From positions 92,048 through 156,047 of the forward strand of contig NZ_AECZ01000009.1 in NCBI RefSeq assembly GCF_000179555.1: 64,000 nucleotides of DNA, in the 5' to 3' direction. Of this stretch, positions 24,293 through 35,926 are shown piece after piece; position 1 is the first letter of the stretch, and every line of letters begins with the position of its first letter. The stretch comes from Solidesulfovibrio fructosivorans JJ] (GTDB lineage Bacteria > Desulfobacterota > Desulfovibrionia > Desulfovibrionales > Desulfovibrionaceae). The notes under the pieces were generated by a model. The model ran no database searches. It was given only the letters and a program-made list of their open reading frames with translations, and was not told where the DNA came from. The position numbers and the translations under genes were made by a program.

Positions 24293-25309
24293 ATGAAACG
24301 TCTGTCCGTTCCCGCCCTGCTGGCCGTGCTTTTCGCCGTGCTGGTCTGGGTATCGCAAACTGGAACCCTGAACATCTACTGGCAGTCCGTGATCATGTTC
24401 ATGGGCGTCAACATCATCCTTTCCTCGAGCCTCAACATCATCAACGGCAACATGGGCGAGTTTTCCTGCGGCCATGCCGGATTCATGGCCGTTGGCGCCT
24501 ACGTGTCCTCGGTGCTGTCGGTGGCGCTGTTCGCCAAGTCGGCCGCCTTCGGCCAGCCGCTTCTGCCGCCGTCGCTGGCCGTGTGGTTTTTCCCGGTGAT
24601 CCTGCTCATCGGCGGCCTGGCCGCCTCGGTGGTGGGGCTGCTCGTGGCCATCCCGTCCTTCAAGACCCGGGGCGACTATCTGGCCATCATCACCATCGCC
24701 GCCGCCTACATCGTCAAGTCCACCATCGAGAACATCAACATCATCGGCGGGGCCAGGGGCTTTATGGGCATGGGGTCGGTCATGAACGCCATGACGAACA
24801 CGGCCAACCTGCCCTGGATGATGATCTGGGTGTTCGTCGGCACGGTCTTTTCGGTCTGGCTCATCCGCCGCTTCATCTACTCCACGTTCGGCAAGGGCGT
24901 GGACGCCATCAGCCAGGACGAGATCGCGGCCGAGATCATGAGCGTGGACACCAACCACATCAAGCTCGTGGCCTTCATGGTGTCGTGCGGCCTGGCCGGG
25001 GTGGCGGGCGGGCTTTTCGCCCACATCCTCGGGTACGTGAACCCGGGATCGTTCACCATCCTCAAGTCCACGGAAATCATGGTCATGGTCTATCTGGGCG
25101 GCATGGGGTCGCTGACGGGCTCCGTGCTCTCGGCCATCCTCGTCACGTTGCTCATGGAGGCGCTTCGCCCCTTGCAGATCATCAAGTGGGTGGCCATTCC
25201 GCTTTTGCTCGTGCTGCTCATGCAGTTCCGGCCCGAGGGCATCATGGGCCGGCGGGAACTGGCGGACGTGTTTCCGGGGCTTCGCAAATTCTACAAGTTC
25301 AAGGGGTAG
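24293..25309 (+). CDS. livM: Branched-chain amino acid ABC transporter permease LivM
   Basis: This 338-residue second permease has about nine helices. Its LNIINGNMGEFSCGHAGFMAVGAY motif matches the LivM N-terminal signature, and AISQDEIAAEIMSVDTNHIKLVAFMVS is the cytoplasmic coupling loop. GGGGAG precedes the ATG. It follows livH by 21 bp and precedes livG by 3 bp, so all are one transcript. Confidence 0.94.
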   Translation: MKRLSVPALLAVLFAVLVWVSQTGTLNIYWQSVIMFMGVNIILSSSLNIINGNMGEFSCGHAGFMAVGAYVSSVLSVALFAKSAAFGQPLLPPSLAVWFFPVILLIGGLAASVVGLLVAIPSFKTRGDYLAIITIAAAYIVKSTIENINIIGGARGFMGMGSVMNAMTNTANLPWMMIWVFVGTVFSVWLIRRFIYSTFGKGVDAISQDEIAAEIMSVDTNHIKLVAFMVSCGLAGVAGGLFAHILGYVNPGSFTILKSTEIMVMVYLGGMGSLTGSVLSAILVTLLMEALRPLQIIKWVAIPLLLVLLMQFRPEGIMGRRELADVFPGLRKFYKFKG

Positions 25310-25312
25310 GCC

Positions 25313-26080
25313 GTGGCGCTTTTGGACGTACAGGAAATGACCCAGTACTTCGGCGGGCTGTGCGCCGTGTCGGAGTTTTCCGTGTCCCTGGAGGAAGGGC
25401 AGCTGGCGGCGCTTATTGGTCCCAACGGGGCCGGCAAGACCACGGTGTTCAACCTCGTCAGCGGCTTTTACAAGCCCACGCGCGGCGAGATCCTCTTTAA
25501 CGGCGAGTCCATCAAAGGCTTGAAGCCCCACCAGGTGACGAGCAAGGGCATCGCCCGCACCTTCCAGAACATCCGGCTGTGGTTCGACATGACGGTGCTC
25601 GACAACATCCGCATCGCCCAGTACCACGCCCTCGGCTATGGGCTGCTCGACTGCTTTTTGCGCACCCCGCGCTATATGCGGCGCGAGCGCGAGATCGAGG
25701 ATCACGCCATGGAGGTCCTCACGCGCCTGGGGTTGCGCGAGGTGGCCGGCGAGTTCCCCAAAAACCTGCCCTACGGCGTGCAGCGCCTGGTGGAGATCGC
25801 CCGGGCGCTTTCCATCCGGCCGGCGCTGCTCATGCTCGACGAACCGGCCGCCGGGCTCAACTCCGCGGACGTGGAAGGGCTCATCAAGCTCATCACGGAC
25901 ATCCACAAGGATTTCGGCCTGACCATCTGGATGATCGAACACCAGATGGACGTGGTCATGAGCTTGTGTTCCTGGATCAAGGTCATCGACTTCGGCGCCA
26001 CCATCGCCGAGGGCACGCCGACCGACATCCAGAACAACCCCGAAGTCATCAAAGCCTACCTGGGAGACGATACAATCTGA
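25313..26080 (+). CDS. livG: Branched-chain amino acid ABC transporter ATPase LivG
   Basis: This 255-residue ABC ATPase has Walker A GPNGAGKTT, a degenerate signature region (NLPYGVQRLVEIARAL, where YGVQR replaces the common SGGQ, as in LivG proteins), Walker B LLMLDEPAAGLN, and switch His in IWMIEHQMD. The GTG start three bases after the livM stop has AAGGGG upstream. It forms a heterodimer with LivF. Confidence 0.95.
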   Translation: MALLDVQEMTQYFGGLCAVSEFSVSLEEGQLAALIGPNGAGKTTVFNLVSGFYKPTRGEILFNGESIKGLKPHQVTSKGIARTFQNIRLWFDMTVLDNIRIAQYHALGYGLLDCFLRTPRYMRREREIEDHAMEVLTRLGLREVAGEFPKNLPYGVQRLVEIARALSIRPALLMLDEPAAGLNSADVEGLIKLITDIHKDFGLTIWMIEHQMDVVMSLCSWIKVIDFGATIAEGTPTDIQNNPEVIKAYLGDDTI

Positions 26081-26808
26081 TGCTGCTCTCCGTTGAAAAC
26101 CTCCGGGTCAAGTATGGGAACATCGAGGCCCTGCACGGCATCTCCTTCCATGTGAACAAGGGGGAGATCGTGACCCTTATCGGGGCCAACGGCGCGGGCA
26201 AAACCACCACGCTGCTCTCCATCATGCGTCTGCCGCCCCCCGAAGCCCCCAAGGTGGTGGAAGGGGACATCAAGTACGACGGGAAATCCATCCTCGGGAT
26301 GGAGCCGCATGATGTCGTGCGCAAGCTCCACATGGACCTTTCGCCCGAGGGCCGGCGCATCTTCGGCAACCTGACCGTGATGGAAAACCTGGTGCTCGCC
26401 ACCTACGCCCGCAAGGACGACGAGGACGCCATCGAGCGCGACCTCGACCGGGTGCTGTCGCTTTTCCCGCGCCTGTCCGAGCGGCGCAAACAGCGCAGCG
26501 AATCGCTCTCCGGCGGCGAGCAGCAGATGTTGGCCGTGGGCCGGGCCATCATGACGGGGTGCGACTTCATCCTGCTCGACGAGCCGAGCATGGGGCTCGC
26601 GCCGCTGCTCATGTACGAGATGTTCCGCACGCTCAAAAAACTCAACGAGCAGGGGCTCACCATCCTGCTCATCGAACAAAACGCCAAGGTGGCGCTGTCG
26701 TTCGCCCACCGGGGCTACGTGCTGGACACCGGCGAGATCAAGACCTCCGGCACGGCCGACGAGCTCAAGCGCGACCCCGAGGTCAAGAAGGCCTATCTCG
26801 GCGGTTAG
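26080..26808 (+). CDS. livF: Branched-chain amino acid ABC transporter ATPase LivF
   Basis: This 242-residue ABC ATPase has Walker A GANGAGKTT, signature LSGGEQQML, Walker B FILLDEPSMGLAP and switch region LIEQNAKVAL, all canonical. The ATG overlaps the TGA of livG by one base (TGATG), indicating translational coupling. It is the last gene of the importer; a strong terminator follows at 26976. Confidence 0.95.
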   Translation: MLLSVENLRVKYGNIEALHGISFHVNKGEIVTLIGANGAGKTTTLLSIMRLPPPEAPKVVEGDIKYDGKSILGMEPHDVVRKLHMDLSPEGRRIFGNLTVMENLVLATYARKDDEDAIERDLDRVLSLFPRLSERRKQRSESLSGGEQQMLAVGRAIMTGCDFILLDEPSMGLAPLLMYEMFRTLKKLNEQGLTILLIEQNAKVALSFAHRGYVLDTGEIKTSGTADELKRDPEVKKAYLGG

Positions 26809-26975
26809 GGACGCAAGCGCAAGAGAGCGAAGGCGGCCGCGGAAGGGAAACCTCTCAAAAGGGGCGGGGGCCCCTTGTTCGCGGCCTTTTCCGGGGAGGC
26901 GGGTGTTTCGGGGCAAGGCCTGTCGTGTTGCCCCGGAAAAGCTATCCCCCGCGCCCGGTTGGCGGGAGAACCTCC

Positions 26976-27014
26976 GAAAAGCCCGGTTCGACGATTGTCG
27001 GACCGGGCTTTTCG
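26976..27014. terminator. Strong hairpin terminator after the liv operon
   Basis: CGAAAAGCCCGGT (from about 26975) and ACCGGGCTTTTCG form a perfect stem around a 14-base loop. T-richness in the right arm and A-richness in the left arm make it usable in both directions. Confidence 0.75.
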
Positions 27015-27053
27015 CGGTTGCGGTCTCCTGTCGCCAGGGATGCCTTAAATAAA

Positions 27054-27082
27054 TTGACGTAGACTATTTGATATAATATCGA
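27054..27082 (+). promoter_or_regulatory. Candidate sigma-70 promoter in an AT-rich patch
   Basis: TTGACG (27054-27059), 17 bases, TATCGA (27077-27082). A TATAAT also occurs at 27072 but at the wrong distance from this -35. The segment is strikingly AT-rich and lies about 150 bp before the ATG at 27229. Confidence 0.45.
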
Positions 27083-27228
27083 ATCATGCTATGGCGAAAA
27101 GTGCGCTTTGCCGGGTAGCCCGGCCGGGCCGCCGGCTTCCCGCCGCCAGCGGGACGGAGACCGGGGAGTCTGGAATTTACGGGGACAAGTCTTTTCAAAA
27201 GGAGCTGCGATCGAAAAAGGAGGACGGT

Positions 27229-27846
27229 ATGCAATACCAGGGCGTTCGGGAGCGGTTGAAGACGGGCGATATTCTTCTTTTCTCGGGAAAGAGCAGGATT
27301 TCCGAAGGAATCAAGTTTTTTTCCAAAAGCAAGTGGTCCCATGTCGGCATGGTTTACCGGTTTTGCAGCCCACTGGACCCGCAGGGGTCGGTCTTTTGCT
27401 GGGAGGCGACAACGCTTTGCAACGTCAAGGATGCCGACACGGGCAAGCTCACCAAGGGCGTGCAGCGCGTGGAGCTCTCCGAGCGCCTGGAGCGCTGTTT
27501 CGCCCAGGGCTACGAGATCGCCGTGCGTCCGCTCAGCAAACCCCTCGAAGACGACATGGTGTTCGCGCTCAACGCCTTCCGGCACGAGGTGAGCGGCAGG
27601 CCTTACGAAAAGCACCTCATCGAATTGATCAAATCCCTGTACGACGGGTTCTTTGGTGAAAACAAGGAAGACCTGAGTTCGCTTTTCTGCAGCGAACTTG
27701 TCGCCGAGTGCTATCAGCGCATGGGGCTGTTGCCCGAGGCGCCAGGCTCCAACGAGTACACGCCCAAGGATTTTTCCTGCGAAAAAGGCTTGTGCCTGGG
27801 GCGTGGCTACGGGCTCGAATACGAGATCGAGATCGACAGCCTCTAG
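27229..27846 (+). CDS. YiiX/YebB-like permuted papain-fold (NlpC/P60 superfamily) protein
   Basis: This 205-residue cytoplasmic protein has the circularly permuted NlpC/P60 arrangement. The catalytic His comes first in KWSHVGMVYR (about residue 38), followed by a Glu-bearing strand (FCWEATTL), and the nucleophile Cys comes late in LFCSELVAECYQ. Relatives act as amidases, acyltransferases or thioesterases on lipids or peptides; the substrate here is unknown. The ATG at 27229 is chosen because AAGGAGG lies six bases upstream; an open extension to 27091 has no ribosome site and odd composition. It stands alone after the liv terminator. Confidence 0.85.
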   Translation: MQYQGVRERLKTGDILLFSGKSRISEGIKFFSKSKWSHVGMVYRFCSPLDPQGSVFCWEATTLCNVKDADTGKLTKGVQRVELSERLERCFAQGYEIAVRPLSKPLEDDMVFALNAFRHEVSGRPYEKHLIELIKSLYDGFFGENKEDLSSLFCSELVAECYQRMGLLPEAPGSNEYTPKDFSCEKGLCLGRGYGLEYEIEIDSL

Positions 27847-28000
27847 GCTTGATGGTGAAAAAGCGGGGGAAGGGCCTTGCCGTCGCGGGGTCCTTCCCCT
27901 TTGGCGTTATGGCCTTCCCACGGGCGGCGAAACAGGCTCTGGCCCGCACGTTGCTTGTAACCGTTTGACGCCGCCAGCGTCGGAAGCCCTTTCCTTTTTC

Positions 28001-28016
28001 AGGCACGGCTTTTGCC
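28001..28016 (+). promoter_or_regulatory. Sigma-54 (RpoN) promoter
   Basis: AGGCACG-GCTT-TTGC has GG at 28002-28003 and GC at 28014-28015 with exactly ten bases between, matching TGGCACG-N4-TTGC except for the first base. Transcription would begin near 28026, about 50 bases before the ATG at 28076. Confidence 0.75.
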
Positions 28017-28075
28017 TATCTCACGGCGGGGAGCGATGCACCCGGCAAAAAATTCCGCCCCCCGGGAGGTTTGGC

Positions 28076-29203
28076 ATGAGCGTCCAGTCCATTGGGCAAT
28101 CATCCGGCGACAATTGGCTCCAGCAGCTGCTTGCCAGCTACGGGCAGACCCGTTCCAGCCAGTCGTCCATCCTGAGTCTCCTGTCGCAGGGAAGCGACGC
28201 CACCGACGGCACGTCGGCAACTTCTTCCGACGCCTCCGCGTCCACGACCAGCTCCGTCGGAAGCTTCAACGACATCCTTACCGCGCTTCTAAACGGCACC
28301 GGATTGTCCTATGATATGGAAACCGGTTCCCTTACCGCGTCCGGCCAGGCCGAGGCGTCGGGGGAAGCCGGCATGCCGCCTCCCCCCTTCATGCAAGGGA
28401 CCGGTCGGCCCGAACTGACCCGCAGCGCGACTGAAACCAAAAATGACGACGGCAGCACCACGCGCAACGTCACCATGACCAATGCCGAAGGCAAGGTGGT
28501 CGGCACCGAAAAAACGACCGAAAACGCCGATGGTTCGTTCACCACGGTCATGACCATGACCGACCCGGGGGGCAACACGTCCACCCGGACCATCAACGGC
28601 GAGAACACCGATGACGGCTTCAAGGTCACGGACACCCTCACCAATGCCGATGGCAACGTCCTGGAACGCCGCACCCACCTTACCGCCGCCGACGGCAGCG
28701 TCACGAGCTCCGTCACCCGCAACGGCCCCGACGGCGGTTCCGTGGCTGAAAGCGAAAGCTACGATGCCGACGGCAACCTGTTGTCCACCACGTCTTCGAC
28801 CACGTCGCCGGCAACGAGCGTCGCCTCGGCCGACTCCACGTCGGGCGGCGCCGGCGCGTCGGGCGGTTCCTCCGCCTCCGGGGCGTCGTCCTCCGGCGGC
28901 TCCGAGTCGTCCGACAACGACAGCACCACGACCACCGTGACCACGACGTTCACTTCCGAGAGCATGCAGGAGACCATTACGGTCACGGACGTCAATGGCA
29001 AAATTGTAAGCCAAAAGACCAAGGACATCCCCTTTTCGCGCTCGGCCAAGGGCAGCAGCTTCGGCTCGAATGTGCCGGATGCGGACAGCCTGGCCGACAT
29101 CACCGGCCAATACCTCCACCGTTATGGCGCGAACCGCTACGGTTCCGCGCAATCGCAAACGAAATCCGATTCAGGCAGCGGCGGGCTTTCCGTGGAGGCC
29201 TAG
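28076..29203 (+). CDS. Hypothetical repetitive Ser/Thr/Gly-rich protein, sigma-54-driven
   Basis: This 375-residue acidic protein has no signal peptide or membrane helix. Residues ~120-235 hold about five degenerate repeats of roughly 22-25 residues built on DGS-x-T-x-T-x-T-x-x-DG-x-V (NDDGSTTRNVTMTNAEGKVVG; NADGSFTTVMTMTDPGG; NADGNVLERRTHLTAADGS). These resemble beta-turn-beta units of extracellular or phage-like repeat proteins. A Ser/Gly/Thr linker follows (about 240-290), then a conserved-looking C-terminus. I do not recognise the family. GGGAGG precedes the ATG and a near-consensus sigma-54 promoter lies 60 bp upstream. Export by a flagellar or type I system is conceivable but not shown. 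Confidence 0.8.
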   Translation: MSVQSIGQSSGDNWLQQLLASYGQTRSSQSSILSLLSQGSDATDGTSATSSDASASTTSSVGSFNDILTALLNGTGLSYDMETGSLTASGQAEASGEAGMPPPPFMQGTGRPELTRSATETKNDDGSTTRNVTMTNAEGKVVGTEKTTENADGSFTTVMTMTDPGGNTSTRTINGENTDDGFKVTDTLTNADGNVLERRTHLTAADGSVTSSVTRNGPDGGSVAESESYDADGNLLSTTSSTTSPATSVASADSTSGGAGASGGSSASGASSSGGSESSDNDSTTTTVTTTFTSESMQETITVTDVNGKIVSQKTKDIPFSRSAKGSSFGSNVPDADSLADITGQYLHRYGANRYGSAQSQTKSDSGSGGLSVEA

Positions 29204-29243
29204 GCGGAAGCGGGACATGCGGGGGAAGGATGCTTCTCCCGGA

Positions 29244-29283
29244 CAGGCAAGAAGGGCGACCCGGCGGTCGCCCTTCTTGCCTG
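29244..29283. terminator. Perfect 18 bp hairpin
   Basis: CAGGCAAGAAGGGCGACC pairs perfectly with GGTCGCCCTTCTTGCCTG around a CGGC loop. It lies 41 bp after the repetitive protein gene and upstream of the 3' end of the convergent small gene. There is no long T-run, but it is strong enough to act as a two-way terminator or 3' stabiliser. Confidence 0.7.
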
Positions 29284-29351
29284 GAAAAGGGAGGCGGGCA
29301 GGCGTCGGCAGCGAGCCTGGGAGAAGGGGAGGGGAAGCCCGGGACCTCTTC

Positions 29352-29639
29352 CTAAAATTTGCTTCTGGCCCGGCGCAAGGCCGCCTTGAGGTCGCCGAGG
29401 GCGGATTCGAAACCCTCGCGCAATTCGGCCAAAGCGTCGCCGCCGCCCTTGCGCAAAAGGGTCAATTTGTAGCGGGCCTTGTCGTAGGTGTCGAGTAGAT
29501 GCTCGAGCTCCCCGGTCCAGCGATCGAAAGAATCCGGACCCTTGCCCTGGGCTTCCTTCTTCGCTTCCTCGATTTTGGTCTTGTACGTGGCAAGCTGCTC
29601 TTCCAGATCGACCCCGAAGGGCTTTTTGGCTTTCGGCAT
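29352..29639 (-). CDS. Small Lys/Glu-rich coiled-coil protein
   Basis: This 95-residue soluble protein is almost entirely helical (LEEQLATYKTKIEEAKKEAQGKG..., then LREGFESALGDLKAALRRARSKF) with heptad-like spacing of Leu. No enzyme motif is present. It recalls small conserved hypothetical proteins of Desulfovibrio but I cannot name a family. AGGGAGAA precedes the ATG at 29639. It is monocistronic and convergent with the repetitive protein gene. Confidence 0.75.
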   Translation of the reverse strand: MPKAKKPFGVDLEEQLATYKTKIEEAKKEAQGKGPDSFDRWTGELEHLLDTYDKARYKLTLLRKGGGDALAELREGFESALGDLKAALRRARSKF

Positions 29640-29947
29640 CGTGCGTTCTCCCTGGCTGCGCTCCTGGTTAAGGAATACCCAATGCCGGAAGTGAGGGCAA
29701 GGTTTTGGGGGCGAGAAGGCGGCTCTTGCGCAACGTCATGGGGTTTGTTAGAAGGCAAAACGTGAAGTCCGGCAGGGGAAAGAAATTCCGGGGAGGAAAT
29801 CGCCCGGTCCCCCTGGCCAATCCGGCAAGGCGACTTATGTCTAACTTCAGACAAGCCCCGCGTCGAAACAGCCCGCCCATAGGGCGTGTAGGGGAGCGCG
29901 CGAGGTCGCAAACGCCACTGTTTAAGGACCAGACAAGGAGGAAGGCC
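29640..29947. other. 308 bp intergenic region upstream of the beta-barrel gene
   Basis: No gene is seen. An inverted repeat TGTCT-AACTTC-AGACA lies at 29838-29853, about 95 bp before the barrel gene. No convincing -35/-10 pair was found for either divergent gene. Confidence 0.5.
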
Positions 29948-30565
29948 ATGAACGCGCGTGTGCAAAAATTATTGGTACTGGCTATGGCCGTGATGATCGG
30001 CTTGGCCGCTGTGCCGTCCCGTTCATTTGCCATGGGCGAGGCCGGCACGGCGTATGTCACGCCGGAATTCGGTTTTTATGGCGTGAGCCAGAAGGAAGTC
30101 GATTCCTATCTCACCTTCGGCGCCAGCGGCGGCTACTTCGTGATGGACGGCCTGTCCATCGGCCTGGAAGCCCTGGCCTATTCGTTCAACCAGCGCAAGA
30201 TCGACCATAACACCCCGGCGGGGAACTTCGCCTACGCCGTGGCCCGCAACGACGGCTACACCCAGAATCCCTGGGCCTTTGGCGCCAACGCTCTGATCCG
30301 CTTCTACCCGGTGCACACCGAGAAGGCCGCCTTCTACATCGGCACCGGCATCGGCGGCCTCTTCTCCGGCGACCGGGTGCCGTTCTACAGCAACGGCGGT
30401 CGCGGCAACTTCTCCAACCCGACCCTTCCCGTGGACCTCGGTTTCACCGTCAACCTGTCCCAGAACGTGGCCTTCGAGCTGGCCGGCCGCTACCAGCGCA
30501 TCGGCTTCGACAACCACGGCCTGGACGGTTGGGGTGGCCACGGCGGCATTCGCATCACTTTCTAG
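29948..30565 (+). CDS. Outer-membrane beta-barrel protein (OmpW/opacity-like)
   Basis: This 205-residue protein has a signal peptide ending ...PSRSFA (cleavage after about residue 28). The mature part consists of alternating amphipathic strands (YVTPEFGFYGV, LTFGASGGYFV, LSIGLEALAYSF, PVDLGFTVNL, AFELAGRYQRIGF) and ends GGIRITF with the terminal Phe needed by the Bam machinery, so about eight strands are expected. Ligand or function is unknown. AAGGAGG precedes the ATG. A terminator follows at 30599. Confidence 0.85.
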   Translation: MNARVQKLLVLAMAVMIGLAAVPSRSFAMGEAGTAYVTPEFGFYGVSQKEVDSYLTFGASGGYFVMDGLSIGLEALAYSFNQRKIDHNTPAGNFAYAVARNDGYTQNPWAFGANALIRFYPVHTEKAAFYIGTGIGGLFSGDRVPFYSNGGRGNFSNPTLPVDLGFTVNLSQNVAFELAGRYQRIGFDNHGLDGWGGHGGIRITF

Positions 30566-30598
30566 CTGACAAACGTCGGCGACTAGGGTAATTAGTCA

Positions 30599-30637
30599 GG
30601 CCCTCCCGCCCACAGGAGCGGGAGGGTCTGTTTTTTT
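30599..30637 (+). terminator. Intrinsic terminator of the beta-barrel gene
   Basis: GGCCCTCCCGC and GCGGGAGGGTC form a stem with a short loop, followed by TG and seven Ts (30631-30637). It insulates the ribosomal superoperon from upstream transcription. Confidence 0.9.
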
Positions 30638-30658
30638 CACGGAGCGTCCCATCGCCGC

Positions 30659-30687
30659 TTGACATGGGTAGGTGATGGGTCTATATG
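30659..30687 (+). promoter_or_regulatory. Strong sigma-70 promoter of the ribosomal superoperon
   Basis: A consensus TTGACA (30659-30664), a 17-base spacer, and TATATG (30682-30687) lie 47 bp before the rpsL ATG. It is the only strong promoter seen in front of the 18.5 kb gene string. Confidence 0.85.
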
Positions 30688-30733
30688 CCTCTGTCTTTGC
30701 CATACACTACGATTTTTTTGAACGGAGACGGCT

Positions 30734-31105
30734 ATGCCCACGATCAACCAGCTTATCCGCAAGGAGCGGGCCCAGGTGACCAAGCGCCGCAAGACGCCCG
30801 CCCTGCAAGCCTGCCCGCAGCGTCGGGGTGTGTGCACCCGTGTGTACACCACCACGCCGAAAAAGCCGAACTCGGCTTTGCGTAAGGTCGCCCGCGTGCG
30901 CCTGACCAACGGCATCGAGGTGACCTCCTACATCCCGGGCGAAGGCCACAACCTGCAGGAACACTCTGTGGTGATGATCCGGGGCGGCCGCGTCAAAGAC
31001 CTTCCCGGCGTCCGGTATCATATCATCCGCGGCACGCTCGACACCGCCGGCGTTGCCGACCGCCGTCAGGGCCGTTCCAAGTACGGCGCCAAACGGCCCA
31101 AGTAA
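30734..31105 (+). CDS. rpsL: 30S ribosomal protein S12
   Basis: This 123-residue protein of the decoding centre has the conserved [11 protein letters not shown] and [13 protein letters not shown] loops. The lysines whose substitution gives streptomycin resistance in other bacteria are both wild type. It opens the superoperon directly behind the strong promoter and precedes rpsG by 17 bp. Confidence 0.98.
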   Translation: MPTINQLIRKERAQVTKRRKTPALQACPQRRGVCTRVYTTTPKKPNSALRKVARVRLTNGIEVTSYIPGEGHNLQEHSVVMIRGGRVKDLPGVRYHIIRGTLDTAGVADRRQGRSKYGAKRPK

Positions 31106-31122
31106 GTTAAGGAGAGACGCGT

Positions 31123-31593
31123 ATGCCGCGTAAAGGTCCGGTTTCCAAGCGTTCGGTGCTGCCCGATCCCAAGTTCGGCAGCCATCTGGTGACCAAGTTC
31201 ATCAACCGTCTGATGTACGACGGAAAGAGGGGCGTGGCCGAGGGGCTTTTCTACAAGGCCGTGGACGTGCTGGCCGAGAAGTCCGGCGAAGATCCGCTGA
31301 AGGCCTTCGAGAAGGCCGTGGCCAACGTCAAGCCCCATATGGAAGTCAAGCCCCGTCGGGTCGGTGGCGCCACCTATCAGGTGCCCATGGAAGTCCGGCC
31401 CGAGCGGCAGCTCACCCTGGCCCTGCGCTGGCTGGTGGGCAATGCCCGGTCCCGGGGCGAGAAGGGCATGGCGGAGAAGCTTTCCGGCGAGTTGCTGGAT
31501 GCCTATCACAATCGCGGCGGAGCCGTGAAAAAGAAAGAGGATACGCACCGCATGGCCGACGCCAACAAGGCGTTTGCCCATTACCGGTGGTAG
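31123..31593 (+). CDS. rpsG: 30S ribosomal protein S7
   Basis: This 156-residue primary 16S rRNA-binding protein nucleates the 30S head. The N-terminal [20 protein letters not shown] and the C-terminal [21 protein letters not shown] are typical. S7 is the autogenous regulator of str operons in enterobacteria; no matching leader was identified here. A GGAG site precedes the ATG. Confidence 0.98.
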   Translation: MPRKGPVSKRSVLPDPKFGSHLVTKFINRLMYDGKRGVAEGLFYKAVDVLAEKSGEDPLKAFEKAVANVKPHMEVKPRRVGGATYQVPMEVRPERQLTLALRWLVGNARSRGEKGMAEKLSGELLDAYHNRGGAVKKKEDTHRMADANKAFAHYRW

Positions 31594-31611
31594 TCGCACA
31601 AGGATAGCGTC

Positions 31612-33684
<2,073 letters not shown>

Positions 33685-33736
33685 CGCCCGTAGCGAGACG
33701 GGCGAGGTGGAACATTAACGATCCGCAAGCGCGGAT
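33685..33736 (+). other. Hairpins in the fusA-tuf spacer
   Basis: CGCCCGT-AGCGAG-ACGGGCG (33685-33704) and ATCCGC-AAGC-GCGGAT (33721-33736) are perfect stems in the 67 bp between fusA and tuf. They could serve processing or attenuation that sets the higher level of EF-Tu. No T-run follows. Confidence 0.45.
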
Positions 33737-33751
33737 GTTCAGGGGGACGAC

Positions 33752-34945
<1,194 letters not shown>

Positions 34946-34950
34946 ATATC

Positions 34951-35268
34951 ATGGTTTCCATGCAAAACGATCGCATTCGCATTAAGCTTAAGGCCTACGA
35001 CTACCGCATCCTGGACAAGGCGGTGGCCGAGATCGTGGATACCGCGCGCAATACCGGCGCCGGCGTTGCCGGGCCGATCCCGCTGCCCACGGATATCAAC
35101 AAGGTCACGGTCAACCGCTCCGTGCACGTGGACAAGAAGTCCCGCGAGCAGTTCGAGATGCGGGTTCACAAACGTCTTTTGGACATTATGGAGCCCACGC
35201 AGCAGACGGTGGACGCGCTCGGCAAGCTGAGCCTGCCCGCCGGTGTTGACGTGGAAATCAAGCTCTAA
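34951..35268 (+). CDS. rpsJ: 30S ribosomal protein S10
   Basis: This protein has 105 residues from ATG 34951, or 102 from the in-frame ATG at 34960, which gives the more usual [16 protein letters not shown] start. The long loop that binds NusB in antitermination is present ([27 protein letters not shown]). It begins the S10 block immediately after tuf without the long S10 leader of enterobacteria. Confidence 0.97.
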   Translation: MVSMQNDRIRIKLKAYDYRILDKAVAEIVDTARNTGAGVAGPIPLPTDINKVTVNRSVHVDKKSREQFEMRVHKRLLDIMEPTQQTVDALGKLSLPAGVDVEIKL

Positions 35269-35280
35269 GGGAAGGTCGGC

Positions 35281-35913
35281 ATGGCTGCCACGCTTGGAAT
35301 ACTCGGCCGTAAACTGGGCATGACCCGGGTTTTCGGCGACGATGGTTCGATCATTCCGGTCACGGTTATCGAGGCCGGACCCTGCCCCGTCACCCAGGTG
35401 AAAACCGAGGAAAAGGACGGGTACAACGCCATGCAGATCGGGTTCGACACGATCCCGGAACGCAAGGTGAACAAGCCCGAAAAGGGGCATATGGACAAGG
35501 CCGGCCGCGGCTACTTCCGTACGCTTCGCGAGCTGCGCTGCGACGGCCCCGCCGCCTTCGAGCTGGGCATGGACGTCACGGTGGACATCTTCGCCCCGGG
35601 GGAGACGGTGAAAATCACCGGCACCTCCATCGGCAAAGGTTTTGCCGGCGTCATGAAGCGGCACAACTTCGCGGGTCTCAAGAAGACCCACGGTACGGAA
35701 AAAGCCCACCGCTCCGGCGGTTCCATCGGTAACAACACCGAACCGGGCAAGGTCATGAAAGGCAAACGCATGGCCGGCCACATGGGCGCGCGCACCGTCA
35801 CGGTGTCGGGCATCCAGGTCGTGGACGTGCGCCCGGAAATGAACCTGATCCTGGTCAAGGGCCAGGTGCCCGGGCCGCGCAACTGCGTGGTCATGGTGCG
35901 CAAGCAGGGATAA
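35281..35913 (+). CDS. rplC: 50S ribosomal protein L3
   Basis: This 210-residue early assembly protein has [11 protein letters not shown] at the start and the peptidyl-transferase-reaching loop [32 protein letters not shown] precedes the ATG. Spacing to rplD is 13 bp. Confidence 0.98.
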   Translation: MAATLGILGRKLGMTRVFGDDGSIIPVTVIEAGPCPVTQVKTEEKDGYNAMQIGFDTIPERKVNKPEKGHMDKAGRGYFRTLRELRCDGPAAFELGMDVTVDIFAPGETVKITGTSIGKGFAGVMKRHNFAGLKKTHGTEKAHRSGGSIGNNTEPGKVMKGKRMAGHMGARTVTVSGIQVVDVRPEMNLILVKGQVPGPRNCVVMVRKQG

Positions 35914-35926
35914 CGGGACAAACGCC

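Noticed and set aside
23153..25942. 929-codon open frame antisense to livHMG
   Set aside because: Low-complexity His/Asp/Gly-rich translation typical of the reverse strand of high-G+C coding sequence; the liv genes explain the region fully.
26830..26900. GGGAAACCTCTC...GGGGCGGGGGCCCC after livF as another compound repeat copy
   Set aside because: It shares only G/C runs with the family; the GCGAGAGGGG arm and the paired structure are missing.
28076..29203. Repetitive protein considered as a type I secreted RTX adhesin
   Set aside because: No GGxGxDxxx calcium repeats and no C-terminal secretion signature or adjacent ABC/HlyD/TolC genes.
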